A model generated the notes under the pieces. The model ran no database searches and was not told the DNA's origin. It worked only from the letters and a program-made list of their open reading frames with translations. From Nocardioides sp. Arc9.136 (lineage in GTDB: Bacteria; Actinomycetota; Actinomycetes; Propionibacteriales; Nocardioidaceae): a DNA stretch of 64,000 nt. The position numbers and the translations under genes are program-made. The DNA is taken from NCBI RefSeq assembly GCF_030506255.1, contig NZ_CP113431.1, positions 248,001 through 312,000 on the forward strand. Reading direction: 5' to 3'. Below are positions 7,337 to 14,432 of this stretch, piece after piece. The first letter of the stretch is position 1. Every line of letters starts with the position of its first letter.

Positions 7337-8665
7337 ATGCGCCACCGCCGCTCCGCCGTGCTCGCCGCCCTCGGCCTGGTCCTCGCGATGAGCGGGTCCC
7401 CCTCGGGGCCGCTCGCCCCCGCCGCCGCGGAGGAGGTCCCGACCTCGGCCCGGCAGACGGCGCGCAAGGCCGACGGGGTGCGGCGGGCGGTCTTCGTCGG
7501 CAACAACTGGGACGGCACCGCGAGCATCGTGACGCCCGGGAACCTCCGGCGCCTCGGGCGGATCGACATCATCCCGGACCGGGCCGAGCGGATGCAGGAG
7601 ATCGCGCTCAACCCCTACCGGCTCGCCTACTTCCTGGCGATCCGCGCGCTCATCGGGGAGGGACACGACCAGTACGTCGACGACATGTACTCCTCCAACG
7701 ACGGCAGGCTGCTGGTCGTCTCGCGGCCCTCGTTCGGCGACGTCGTCGGCATCGACCTGGCCAGCCAGGAGATCGCCTGGCGCTTCCCGGTCGCCGGCGT
7801 CCGCTCGGACCACATGGCGGTCTCGCCCGACGGCAAGCGGGTCGTCGTCAGCGCCTCCACCGGCAACGTCGTCCACGTCCTGCGGATGAGGGACGGCAAG
7901 GAGGTCGGCCGGTTCCCCTCCGGCGGCTCGCCCCACGAGAGCACCTACATCGACGGCGGCAGGCGGATCCTGCACGCGAGCATCGGGCTGGTCTACACCC
8001 CGCTCGACGCCCCGGCGCTCGACCCGCTCAAGGACGACCGGGTGCTGCAGGTCGTCGACGCGCGCACCGACGAGGTGGTCCGCCGCTACGACCTGCGCAA
8101 GGCCCTCGACGACCGCGGGATGACCGAGGTCAGCACGGCGGTCCGCCCGATCACGCTGAGCCCGGACGAGGAGAAGCTGTACTTCCAGCTCTCCTTCTTC
8201 CACGGCTTCGTCGAGATGGACCGGCGCACCGGCGCGATCACCCGCGTCAAGCGGCTGCCGAACCTCGTCCCGGACACCCCCCGCGAGCTCTACCTCCTCG
8301 ACTCCGCCCACCACGGGATCGCGATGAACCACCGCGGCACCAAGCTCTGCGTCGCCGGGACGATGTCGGACTACGCGACCGTCGTGGACGCCCGGACGTT
8401 CCGGACCGGCAAGCTCCTCGAGGGCGGGCTGAAGCCGTACTGGGTCACGCCGAGCTGGGACGGCGAGCACTGCTACGTCTCGTGGAGCGGCTCGGACAAG
8501 ATCTCCAAGATCTCCTACGCGACCGGGCGGATCGTCCGCAGCGCGAAGGTCGGCTACCACCCGCAGCGGGTCCGGAACGGGTTCGTGGCCCGGGGCCTCG
8601 TCGCCGGCCTGCCCGAGGTGGTGCCGGAGCCGTCGCTGCTGCAGCAGGTCCCTACGGCCCCCTGA
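7337..8665 (+). CDS. Secreted YncE-like beta-propeller protein
   Basis: A 442-residue protein with a signal peptide (MRHRRSAVLAALGLVLAMSG, cleavage probably near AAAEE) and a seven-bladed-propeller-like body: repeated strands such as RLLVVSRPSFGDVVGIDLASQEIAW, HMAVSPDGKRVVVSASTGNVVHVL and HHGIAMNHRGTKLCVAGTMSDYATVVD. This pattern is known from YncE/SMP-30/lactonase-like propellers of the cell envelope; no catalytic motif could be assigned. A -10-like CAGGAT at 7324-7329 sits 7 bases before the ATG, so the mRNA may be leaderless. It is divergent from cassette 1 and its end overlaps the end of the hydrolase of cassette 2 by 14 bp. Confidence 0.75.
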   Translation: MRHRRSAVLAALGLVLAMSGSPSGPLAPAAAEEVPTSARQTARKADGVRRAVFVGNNWDGTASIVTPGNLRRLGRIDIIPDRAERMQEIALNPYRLAYFLAIRALIGEGHDQYVDDMYSSNDGRLLVVSRPSFGDVVGIDLASQEIAWRFPVAGVRSDHMAVSPDGKRVVVSASTGNVVHVLRMRDGKEVGRFPSGGSPHESTYIDGGRRILHASIGLVYTPLDAPALDPLKDDRVLQVVDARTDEVVRRYDLRKALDDRGMTEVSTAVRPITLSPDEEKLYFQLSFFHGFVEMDRRTGAITRVKRLPNLVPDTPRELYLLDSAHHGIAMNHRGTKLCVAGTMSDYATVVDARTFRTGKLLEGGLKPYWVTPSWDGEHCYVSWSGSDKISKISYATGRIVRSAKVGYHPQRVRNGFVARGLVAGLPEVVPEPSLLQQVPTAP

Positions 8666-10073
8666 CCACCGCGAAGGACTGGCCGGTCACCGTGGTGCCC
8701 GGGCCACCGACGTAGCCCTGCCCCGCGAGGTGCTGGAGCACGTCGGCCACCGACGGGTGCGCGGTCCCCTCGGCCACCGCCGTGTCGAGCGCGGCGGCCA
8801 CCGCGGTGTGGTGCCGGATCCCGTGGGCGTCGGCGGGGCCGGCGGGCCCGGGGTCCTGGTCGCCGAACCGCACCGTCGTCTGCTGGACGGTGTCGGGGTT
8901 GTCCTCGCCGTCGAGCAGCGGCACCACGTCGCCGCGGTGCTCCAGCGAGAGCACCTGCGACCCGGCCGGGAAGCCGTCGAGGTGCGCGGTCGGCGCGCCT
9001 GCCGTCACCACGGCGGTCACCGCGAACGGGCTGCCCTGCGCCAGCACCGCAGCGGCCACCATCCCGCCCTGGGAGTGCCCGACGAGCAGCACCGGCTCGT
9101 CCCTCCCGACGCCCGCCTGCGCCATGGCGTCGAGCACGCCCTGCTGGTAGGGGTTGTCGGCCCCGGCGAGGAGCAGGAGGTTCGTCTGCAGGTCGCGCAC
9201 GTCCCCGTCCCGGGTCCACGGCAGCGTCGTCAGGTCGTCGGTGCCCGGGAGGTACACGACGTGGCGCACCGAGCCGTCGGCGTCGGTCGCCGTCTGGACC
9301 TCGATGGTGCCGTCGGCCCCGGTCGTGTGCACCTCGTCGAGGTGGGCGAGCAGATCGGCCAACCCGCCCGGCTGGCGGCCGGCGTGCGGCGGTCCCAGCG
9401 GCACCGCCACGCCCGTCCCGGGATCGCCGTACGCCGTGGCCAGCGCCGCGGCGGCCGCCTCGGGGCCCGGCGTGAGGGCCGGCACCCCGAGCGGCGCACC
9501 CGCTGGCACGCCCCACGGGCCGCGCAGCCCGTCGAGCAGGCCGCCCCCGCCGTTGACCAGGTGCTGCAGCGCGCCGGGGTGCTGGGCGGCCAGCCGCCCC
9601 ACCAGGGCCGGCAGGTACGGCGCCAGCGGGGCCAGGGCCGGCAGCAGCCCGGGCACCAGGGCCGGCAGCGCGGTGCCGACCGCCCGCCCGGCCAGGTGGT
9701 CGAGCACCTCGAACGCCGCGTGCACCCCCGCGTCGGCCTCCTCCAGCGCCGCCACCGCCAGCCGCACGGCCACCGCGTCCGCCTCCCACGCGGCGGCCGC
9801 GGCCAGGGCGCCCTGCGGACCGGTCGCCGCGGCCAGGACGGCCACCTCGGCCTCGACGAAGGTCCGCGGCGCGAGCAGGGCCGACGCGGCCAGGTCGCCG
9901 TCGAGCAGCGTGCGCGTGCCGAGCGAGGCCCACCCGCGCATCCGGTCGCCGGCGCGGTCGTAGGCCTCCGCGAGGGCCCGCACCGCGACGTACGCCGCGG
10001 CGAGGCCGTGCGAGCCCCCGGTCACGCCGGTCACCTGGGCCGCTGCTGCCGCCGCCGGCACGGCGCCGCTCAC
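8652..10073 (-). CDS. Helical-domain/alpha-beta-hydrolase protein with intact triad (T7SS satellite cassette 2)
   Basis: A 473-residue protein with an alanine-rich N-terminus, a helical domain to about residue 150, and an alpha/beta-hydrolase domain. The nucleophile elbow is VLLVGHSQGGMVAAAVL (Ser334), followed by VVTAGAP, the probable acid in SLEHRGDVVPLL and the probable histidine in HGIRHHTAV, so the triad appears complete. This resembles the lipase-like domains attached to secreted ESX-associated proteins. It begins at GTG 10073, overlapping the stop of the WXG gene (GTGA); GTG 10076 is an alternative. It is the paralogue of 4431-5810. Its substrate cannot be inferred from sequence; an ester or lipid is only a family-level guess. 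Confidence 0.7.
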   Translation of the reverse strand: MSGAVPAAAAAAQVTGVTGGSHGLAAAYVAVRALAEAYDRAGDRMRGWASLGTRTLLDGDLAASALLAPRTFVEAEVAVLAAATGPQGALAAAAAWEADAVAVRLAVAALEEADAGVHAAFEVLDHLAGRAVGTALPALVPGLLPALAPLAPYLPALVGRLAAQHPGALQHLVNGGGGLLDGLRGPWGVPAGAPLGVPALTPGPEAAAAALATAYGDPGTGVAVPLGPPHAGRQPGGLADLLAHLDEVHTTGADGTIEVQTATDADGSVRHVVYLPGTDDLTTLPWTRDGDVRDLQTNLLLLAGADNPYQQGVLDAMAQAGVGRDEPVLLVGHSQGGMVAAAVLAQGSPFAVTAVVTAGAPTAHLDGFPAGSQVLSLEHRGDVVPLLDGEDNPDTVQQTTVRFGDQDPGPAGPADAHGIRHHTAVAAALDTAVAEGTAHPSVADVLQHLAGQGYVGGPGTTVTGQSFAVVRGP

Positions 10074-10504
10074 CACGGCACCCGCGGCAGGTCGACGTCG
10101 AGCCAGTCCCGGTGCCCGGGCGGCGGTGGCGAGAACCGGTCGAGCAGCCGCTCGACCGGGTCCCCCAGCCCTCCGAGCCGGTCCAGCGCCGCCGCGACGA
10201 GCGCCCGGAACCGTGCCTCGGCCGCGGCGACCAGCTCGAGGCGGTGCTCGACCTCCGCGGCGTGCCGGTCGAGGGCGTCGGCGGCGTCGTCGTGCAGCGC
10301 GGCGGTGCGCCGCAGCCCGGACCCGCCCGCGGCCGCACGGTGCCGCAGCGCGTCGGCCGCGAGACCGTCCCAGGGGACCGCCCGGGCCAGCCCGACCAGC
10401 CGGTCCGCCTCGGACCGGACCGCCGCCGCCTGCTCGCGCAACCCAGCGGCGAGCGCCCGGATCGCCCCCGGGTCGCCGTACCTGCTGCTGCCTGCTCCGT
10501 CCAT
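10070..10504 (-). CDS. WXG100-like protein with PPPPGHxDWL tail (cassette 2)
   Basis: A 144-residue helical protein similar in plan to the one at 6783-7232. It has AVPWDGLAADALRHRAAA (W-x-G turn) near residue 45, long alanine-rich helices, and the tail FSPPPPGHRDWLDVDLPRVPW. It is the first gene of a two-gene unit with the hydrolase; unlike cassette 1 there is no EspG-like gene. No good ribosome site is visible before ATG 10504, so the start is uncertain, although the next in-frame residues already belong to the conserved YGDPGAIR... region (compare YGDSDAMR in the paralogue), which supports it. Confidence 0.65.
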   Translation of the reverse strand: MDGAGSSRYGDPGAIRALAAGLREQAAAVRSEADRLVGLARAVPWDGLAADALRHRAAAGGSGLRRTAALHDDAADALDRHAAEVEHRLELVAAAEARFRALVAAALDRLGGLGDPVERLLDRFSPPPPGHRDWLDVDLPRVPW

Positions 10505-10546
10505 GGGGAAGGCTTGCCCGGGCGCGCCGGGGGGATAACCCGTGTG

Positions 10547-11734
10547 TCAGAGGGCTGTGGACAACCGCTCGAGAGCCTGCTCGATCTCCGACTGCTGGCC
10601 CGCGAAGGACATCCGCACGAACCGCCCGCCCTCGACGGTGTCGAAGTCGACGCCCGGCGCCACCGCGACGCCGACCCGCTGCAGCAGGTCGTGGGCGAGG
10701 GCCATCGAGTCGTCGGTGAGGTGGCCGACGTCGGCGTAGACGTAGAAGGCCCCGTCGGCCGGCGCGAGCCGGGTGATCCCCAGCCCGGCCAGGCCGTCCA
10801 GGAGCAGGCGACGGTTCGCGGCGTACCGGGCGACGTGCCCGTCGAGCTCGGCGTACGACGCGTCGTCGAACGCCGCCAGGCAGGCGCGCTGCGCGATCAC
10901 CGGCGGGCAGATCGTGAAGTTGCCGGTCAGCACGTCGACCGCGCGCCGCAGCCGGTCCGGGACGAGCATCCAGCCGATCCGCCAGCCGGTCATCGAGAAG
11001 TACTTGGAGAACGACGAGAAGACGACCGCCTCGCGCGACGTCTCCCACGCGCTGCGGGCCAGGGCCGGGGCGCCGTCGAGCGGTGCGTACTCGATGCCGT
11101 GGTAGATCTCGTCTGAGATCAGCTGCACCCCGTTGGCCTCGCACCAGGCGGCCAGCGCCGCGAGCTCCTCGGGCAGCAGCATGGTGCCGGTCGGGTTGGC
11201 CGGGCTCGCCACGACCAGGCCCGCGAGGCCGACCTCGGCGTGCAGCGCGGCGACCTGCTCGACGCTCGGCTGGAACCGCGTCGCCGGGCCGGTCGCGATC
11301 TCCACCACCTCGCAGCCGAGCGCCGCCAGCACGTTGCGGTAGCAGGGGTAGCCCGGACGGGCCATCGCCACCTTGTCGCCCACGTCGAACGCCGCCAGGA
11401 AGGCCAGCAGGAAGCCGCCGCTGCTGCCGGTGGTCACCACGACGTCCTGCGGGGCGACCTCGATGCCGTGCGCGCGGCGGTGGTGGCCGGCGATCGCCTC
11501 CCGCAGCTCGAGGATGCCCGCGGCCGGGGTGTAGCCGAGCGGGTCGCCGGACTGCAGCAGCCGCACGGCGTCGGCCGCGACCGGCGCCGGGGCCCCCGTG
11601 CTCGGCTGGCCGGCCAGCAGGTTGACCATGTCGCCGTGCGTGCGCTGCCGCTCGGCGGACGCGGCCAGCAGGTCCATGACGTGGAACGGCGGGACGTTGG
11701 CGCGGCTGGCGACGGCGAGACGCTCGTGGTTCAC
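10547..11734 (-). CDS. Class I/II PLP-dependent aminotransferase
   Basis: A 395-residue fold-type I aminotransferase of the AspC/Alr-like group. The Schiff-base lysine lies in SSFSKYFSMTGWRIGW, the Asn/Pro motif in ASPANPTGTM, the Asp that contacts the pyridine nitrogen in ISDEIYHGI, and the substrate-carboxylate arginine in GRFVRMSFAG. The length is normal for the family. It probably transfers amino groups between an amino acid and 2-oxoglutarate; the substrate cannot be told from sequence. It is on the same strand as the flavoprotein gene upstream (33-base gap), so the two may be co-transcribed. Confidence 0.85.
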   Translation of the reverse strand: MNHERLAVASRANVPPFHVMDLLAASAERQRTHGDMVNLLAGQPSTGAPAPVAADAVRLLQSGDPLGYTPAAGILELREAIAGHHRRAHGIEVAPQDVVVTTGSSGGFLLAFLAAFDVGDKVAMARPGYPCYRNVLAALGCEVVEIATGPATRFQPSVEQVAALHAEVGLAGLVVASPANPTGTMLLPEELAALAAWCEANGVQLISDEIYHGIEYAPLDGAPALARSAWETSREAVVFSSFSKYFSMTGWRIGWMLVPDRLRRAVDVLTGNFTICPPVIAQRACLAAFDDASYAELDGHVARYAANRRLLLDGLAGLGITRLAPADGAFYVYADVGHLTDDSMALAHDLLQRVGVAVAPGVDFDTVEGGRFVRMSFAGQQSEIEQALERLSTAL

Positions 11735-11767
11735 GCCGCCGACCCTACGGCGGCCGTCGGCGCGGCC

Positions 11768-13279
11768 TCAGCCGGCCGAGGCGAGCCGGGCGCGGGCCGC
11801 CGCGACGCCCGCACGCCGCCCGAAGAACGACCCCTCGCCGAGCTGGGTGCCCGAGCAGTAGCCCTTGCCGTCCTGGGCGAGGTTCGAGGCGCACGCGCCC
11901 GCGGCGTACAGCCCCGGCACGACGGAGCCGTCGGCCCGCTGCGCCTCGCCGTCGACGGTGGTGCGGACGCCGCCGAGGGTGAACCCGGCGTACACCGCCT
12001 TGCCGAGGGTCAGGTCGAAGACCGCCCAGGGGCCGACCCGCTGGGAGGCGAGCCAGTCGGGGTGCTTGTGGAAGTCGGGGTCCTCGCCGCGCTCGGCGTG
12101 GTCGTTGTAGCGGTCGAGCGTCGCCTGCACCGAGCCGCTCGGCAACCCGAGGGCCTCCTCGAGCTCCGCGACGGTCTCGTAGCCGTCGACCAGCGGGACG
12201 AGCGGGTACTTCGCGTACTCCACGTGCTCGCTGTCGACGATGAGGTAGGCCGCGGAACCGGCCTGCTCCATCACGAGCTGCGACGTGCGCGAGTGGTAGG
12301 AGTCCTCGGCCACGAACCGCTGCCCCGCGCGGTTGACGATGATGCCGGTGAGGAGCACCGACGGCGGGTAGAACGGCGCGGTGATGAACGGCTCGTCCAT
12401 GTGCTTGAGCTCGGCGCCGACCGAGCTGCCCAGGCGGATGCCGAGCCCGTCGTCGTAGGTGGAGCCGAGCACGAAGGGCTTCTCCGCGAGCCGGGGGGTG
12501 TGGGCGGCGACCATGTCGGGGTTCATCACGAACCCGCCGGCGGCCAGCACGACGCCACCCGCCCGGACGTGCCCGGTCGTCTCGAAGGAGCGCCACGCGA
12601 CGCCCTCGACGACCTGGCGGCCCTCGGCTTCCTCGCCGACGACGAGGTTGGTCACCCCGGTCTCGTAGCGGACCTCCACCCCGGCCTCCTCGAGCCGGTC
12701 GCGGAGCAGGTCCATCACCATCTTGGTGCCCTCGGTGTCGCCGGCGACCGGCACCTTGTGCCCGCGGGGCGCGGGACGGGCCAGGTCGCGGTAGGGCCAG
12801 ACCTTCTCGCTGCCGGTGTACATCAGTCCCTGGGTGCCGGGCTGGATGACCGCCTTCTCCGGGTAGTAGGAGCGCTCGAACTCGAAGCCGAGCCCCTCGA
12901 GCCAGTCGAAGTGCTCGACCGAGCCCTCGCAGTAGGCGCGGATCTTGTCGTGCTCGGGCTCCTTGGAGACCGCGACGAGGTAGTCGTACATCGCCTCGAC
13001 CGAGTCCTCGTGCCCGGTGGCTCGCTGCACCGCCGTGCCGCCGCCGAGGTAGAAGTGGCCGCCCGAGAGGCTCGAGGTGCCCCCGTGCACCGCCGCGCGC
13101 TCCAGCAGCAGCACCCGGGCGCCCGCCCGCGCCGCCTCGAGCGCCGCGCAGCCGCCGGCGATCCCGAAGCCCACCACCACGACGTCGTAGGACTCGGCGT
13201 CGGCGGGCAGCGAGGAGGCCGGGACCGTCGCCGGGACCTCGGTGCCCTTGCTCGGGGTGTCGGGAGTCGTCGCAGTCAT
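11768..13279 (-). CDS. FAD-dependent 3-ketosteroid-dehydrogenase-like oxidoreductase
   Basis: A 503-residue flavoprotein of the FAD_binding_2 (succinate dehydrogenase/KstD) family. The dinucleotide fold is YDVVVVGFGIAGGCAALEAARAGARVLLLE, with HGGTSSLSGGHFYLGGG for FAD contact, VVLAAGGFVMNPDMV, and the C-terminal GLYAAGACASNLAQDGKGYCSGTQLGEGSFFGRRAG. Members remove hydrogen from 3-ketosteroid A rings or reduce related enones. The true substrate is not proven: urocanate and fumarate reductase-like relatives share this layout. The gene is divergent from a redoxin, and a KstR-type palindrome begins 11 bases before its start, which supports a steroid or related lipid role. Confidence 0.75.
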   Translation of the reverse strand: MTATTPDTPSKGTEVPATVPASSLPADAESYDVVVVGFGIAGGCAALEAARAGARVLLLERAAVHGGTSSLSGGHFYLGGGTAVQRATGHEDSVEAMYDYLVAVSKEPEHDKIRAYCEGSVEHFDWLEGLGFEFERSYYPEKAVIQPGTQGLMYTGSEKVWPYRDLARPAPRGHKVPVAGDTEGTKMVMDLLRDRLEEAGVEVRYETGVTNLVVGEEAEGRQVVEGVAWRSFETTGHVRAGGVVLAAGGFVMNPDMVAAHTPRLAEKPFVLGSTYDDGLGIRLGSSVGAELKHMDEPFITAPFYPPSVLLTGIIVNRAGQRFVAEDSYHSRTSQLVMEQAGSAAYLIVDSEHVEYAKYPLVPLVDGYETVAELEEALGLPSGSVQATLDRYNDHAERGEDPDFHKHPDWLASQRVGPWAVFDLTLGKAVYAGFTLGGVRTTVDGEAQRADGSVVPGLYAAGACASNLAQDGKGYCSGTQLGEGSFFGRRAGVAAARARLASAG

Positions 13280-13289
13280 GCGAGGAATC

Positions 13290-13303
13290 TAGAACATGTT
13301 CCA
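13290..13303. promoter_or_regulatory. KstR-type palindromic operator
   Basis: TAGAACATGTTCCA fits the published actinobacterial KstR consensus TnnAACnnGTTnnA at every fixed position and contains the perfect palindrome GAACATGTTC (13292-13301). It lies between the divergent flavoprotein (start 13279) and redoxin genes, so one TetR-family repressor could control both. Regulator identity is inferred; no kstR gene is in the window. Confidence 0.55.
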
Positions 13304-13325
13304 GTTCCGTGCGATCCTCGCGGGC

Positions 13326-14345
13326 ATGGTGGTCCTCATCGACGTCGACGGCACCGCGCACGACCTGCCGCTCATCGAGGGGTACGTCGACGCCGACGCC
13401 CTCGCGGCCGCGACCGGGTGGGTGCTCAAGCCGGTCGGCCTGTGCCGGGGCGACGTGTGCGTGCCGCTGCTGGGCCGCTCCGTCGCCCACCCCGACGACC
13501 CGCGGCGGGTGTCCCTGGCCGCCTGGGCGGCCGCGCTGGACCTGCTGCTCGTGCTGGACGCCGAGGAGCAGGTCGCCGCGCTCGCGCCCTCGGCGGCGGC
13601 GCACGCCCGGGACCTCGGCGACGGCCGGGCGCCCAGCCTGGTCCTGCCCGACGTGGACGGCGAGCCGGTGTCCTTCGACGACCTCTCCGGCCACAAGCGG
13701 GTGCTGGTCACCTGGGCGTCCTGGTGCGGGTGCCGCCACGAGCTGGCCGGCTGGCAGCGGGTGCAGGACGAGCTCGCCGACGCCGGGCTGCGGATCTTCT
13801 CCGTCGCCCTCGACGCCGACCCGGAGGACTCCCGGCCGTGGATCGTCGCCGGCGCGCCGACGTACCCCGTCGCCGTCGACACCGCCCACGTCACCGCGGA
13901 GCGGTACGGCATCACGAACGTCCCCTCGGTGGTGTGGGTCGACGAGGACGACCGGATCGTCAAGCCGCCGACCATCGCGCCGGGCGACGACCAGTTCGTC
14001 GACTTCACCAGGATCGACAGCGAGCAGCACCACGAGGCCCTGCGGCGCTGGGTGCACGACGGCGTGCTGCCGGCGAGCGCGTCCGCCCCGGCCCCCGAGC
14101 GCACCGACGACGAGCAGCTGGCGCTGGCCGAGCGGCGGGTGGCGGCGCATCTCCAGCGGGCCGGGCGGACCGGCGCCGCCCGGGCGCACCTCGCCACCGC
14201 GCAGGCGCTGGCGCCGTGGGACTGGACCGTGCGCCGGGGCGGGATCATGATGACCGGCGGCGACCCCTTCCTGGGCGAGGAGTTCACCTCCTTCTGGGAG
14301 GAGTGGGCCGCCGCGGGCCGTCCCGGCTACACCCCCACGACCTGA
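13326..14345 (+). CDS. TlpA/AhpC-like redoxin with CxC motif and C-terminal helical tail
   Basis: A 339-residue protein if started at ATG 13326; an in-frame ATG at 13296 lies inside the operator palindrome and is less likely. The middle is a thioredoxin fold: VLVTWASWCGCRHELAGWQ, then LRIFSVALDAD, TYPVAVDTAHVTAERYGITNVPSVVWVDEDDRIV with the cis-proline. The usual WCGPC/WCxxC is shortened to WCGC, leaving two cysteines one residue apart. The N-terminal 120 residues and a C-terminal helical stretch (LALAERRVAAHLQRAGRTGA) are additions. No signal peptide is visible, so it is probably cytoplasmic. It is divergent from the flavoprotein gene. Confidence 0.7.
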   Translation: MVVLIDVDGTAHDLPLIEGYVDADALAAATGWVLKPVGLCRGDVCVPLLGRSVAHPDDPRRVSLAAWAAALDLLLVLDAEEQVAALAPSAAAHARDLGDGRAPSLVLPDVDGEPVSFDDLSGHKRVLVTWASWCGCRHELAGWQRVQDELADAGLRIFSVALDADPEDSRPWIVAGAPTYPVAVDTAHVTAERYGITNVPSVVWVDEDDRIVKPPTIAPGDDQFVDFTRIDSEQHHEALRRWVHDGVLPASASAPAPERTDDEQLALAERRVAAHLQRAGRTGAARAHLATAQALAPWDWTVRRGGIMMTGGDPFLGEEFTSFWEEWAAAGRPGYTPTT

Positions 14346-14392
14346 CCGGTCGCACCTCGGCTCCTGCGTCGGGGAGCGGCCTCGCCGGCCGA

Positions 14393-14398
14393 TAGACT
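14393..14398 (+). promoter_or_regulatory. Probable -10 box of the antiporter gene
   Basis: TAGACT, the same hexamer as at the SRP RNA and aspartokinase promoters in this window, lies 34 bases before the antiporter start. This gives a short leader with the ribosome site CGAGGTGAG. No clear -35 was found. Confidence 0.45.
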
Positions 14399-14432
14399 GA
14401 GGGCTCCGCCGTCCCCGATCGCCCGAGGTGAG

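Noticed and set aside
6783..10504. PE/PPE protein families for the WXG-like proteins
   Set aside because: Neither has the N-terminal PE or PPE motif; both show a W-x-G turn instead.
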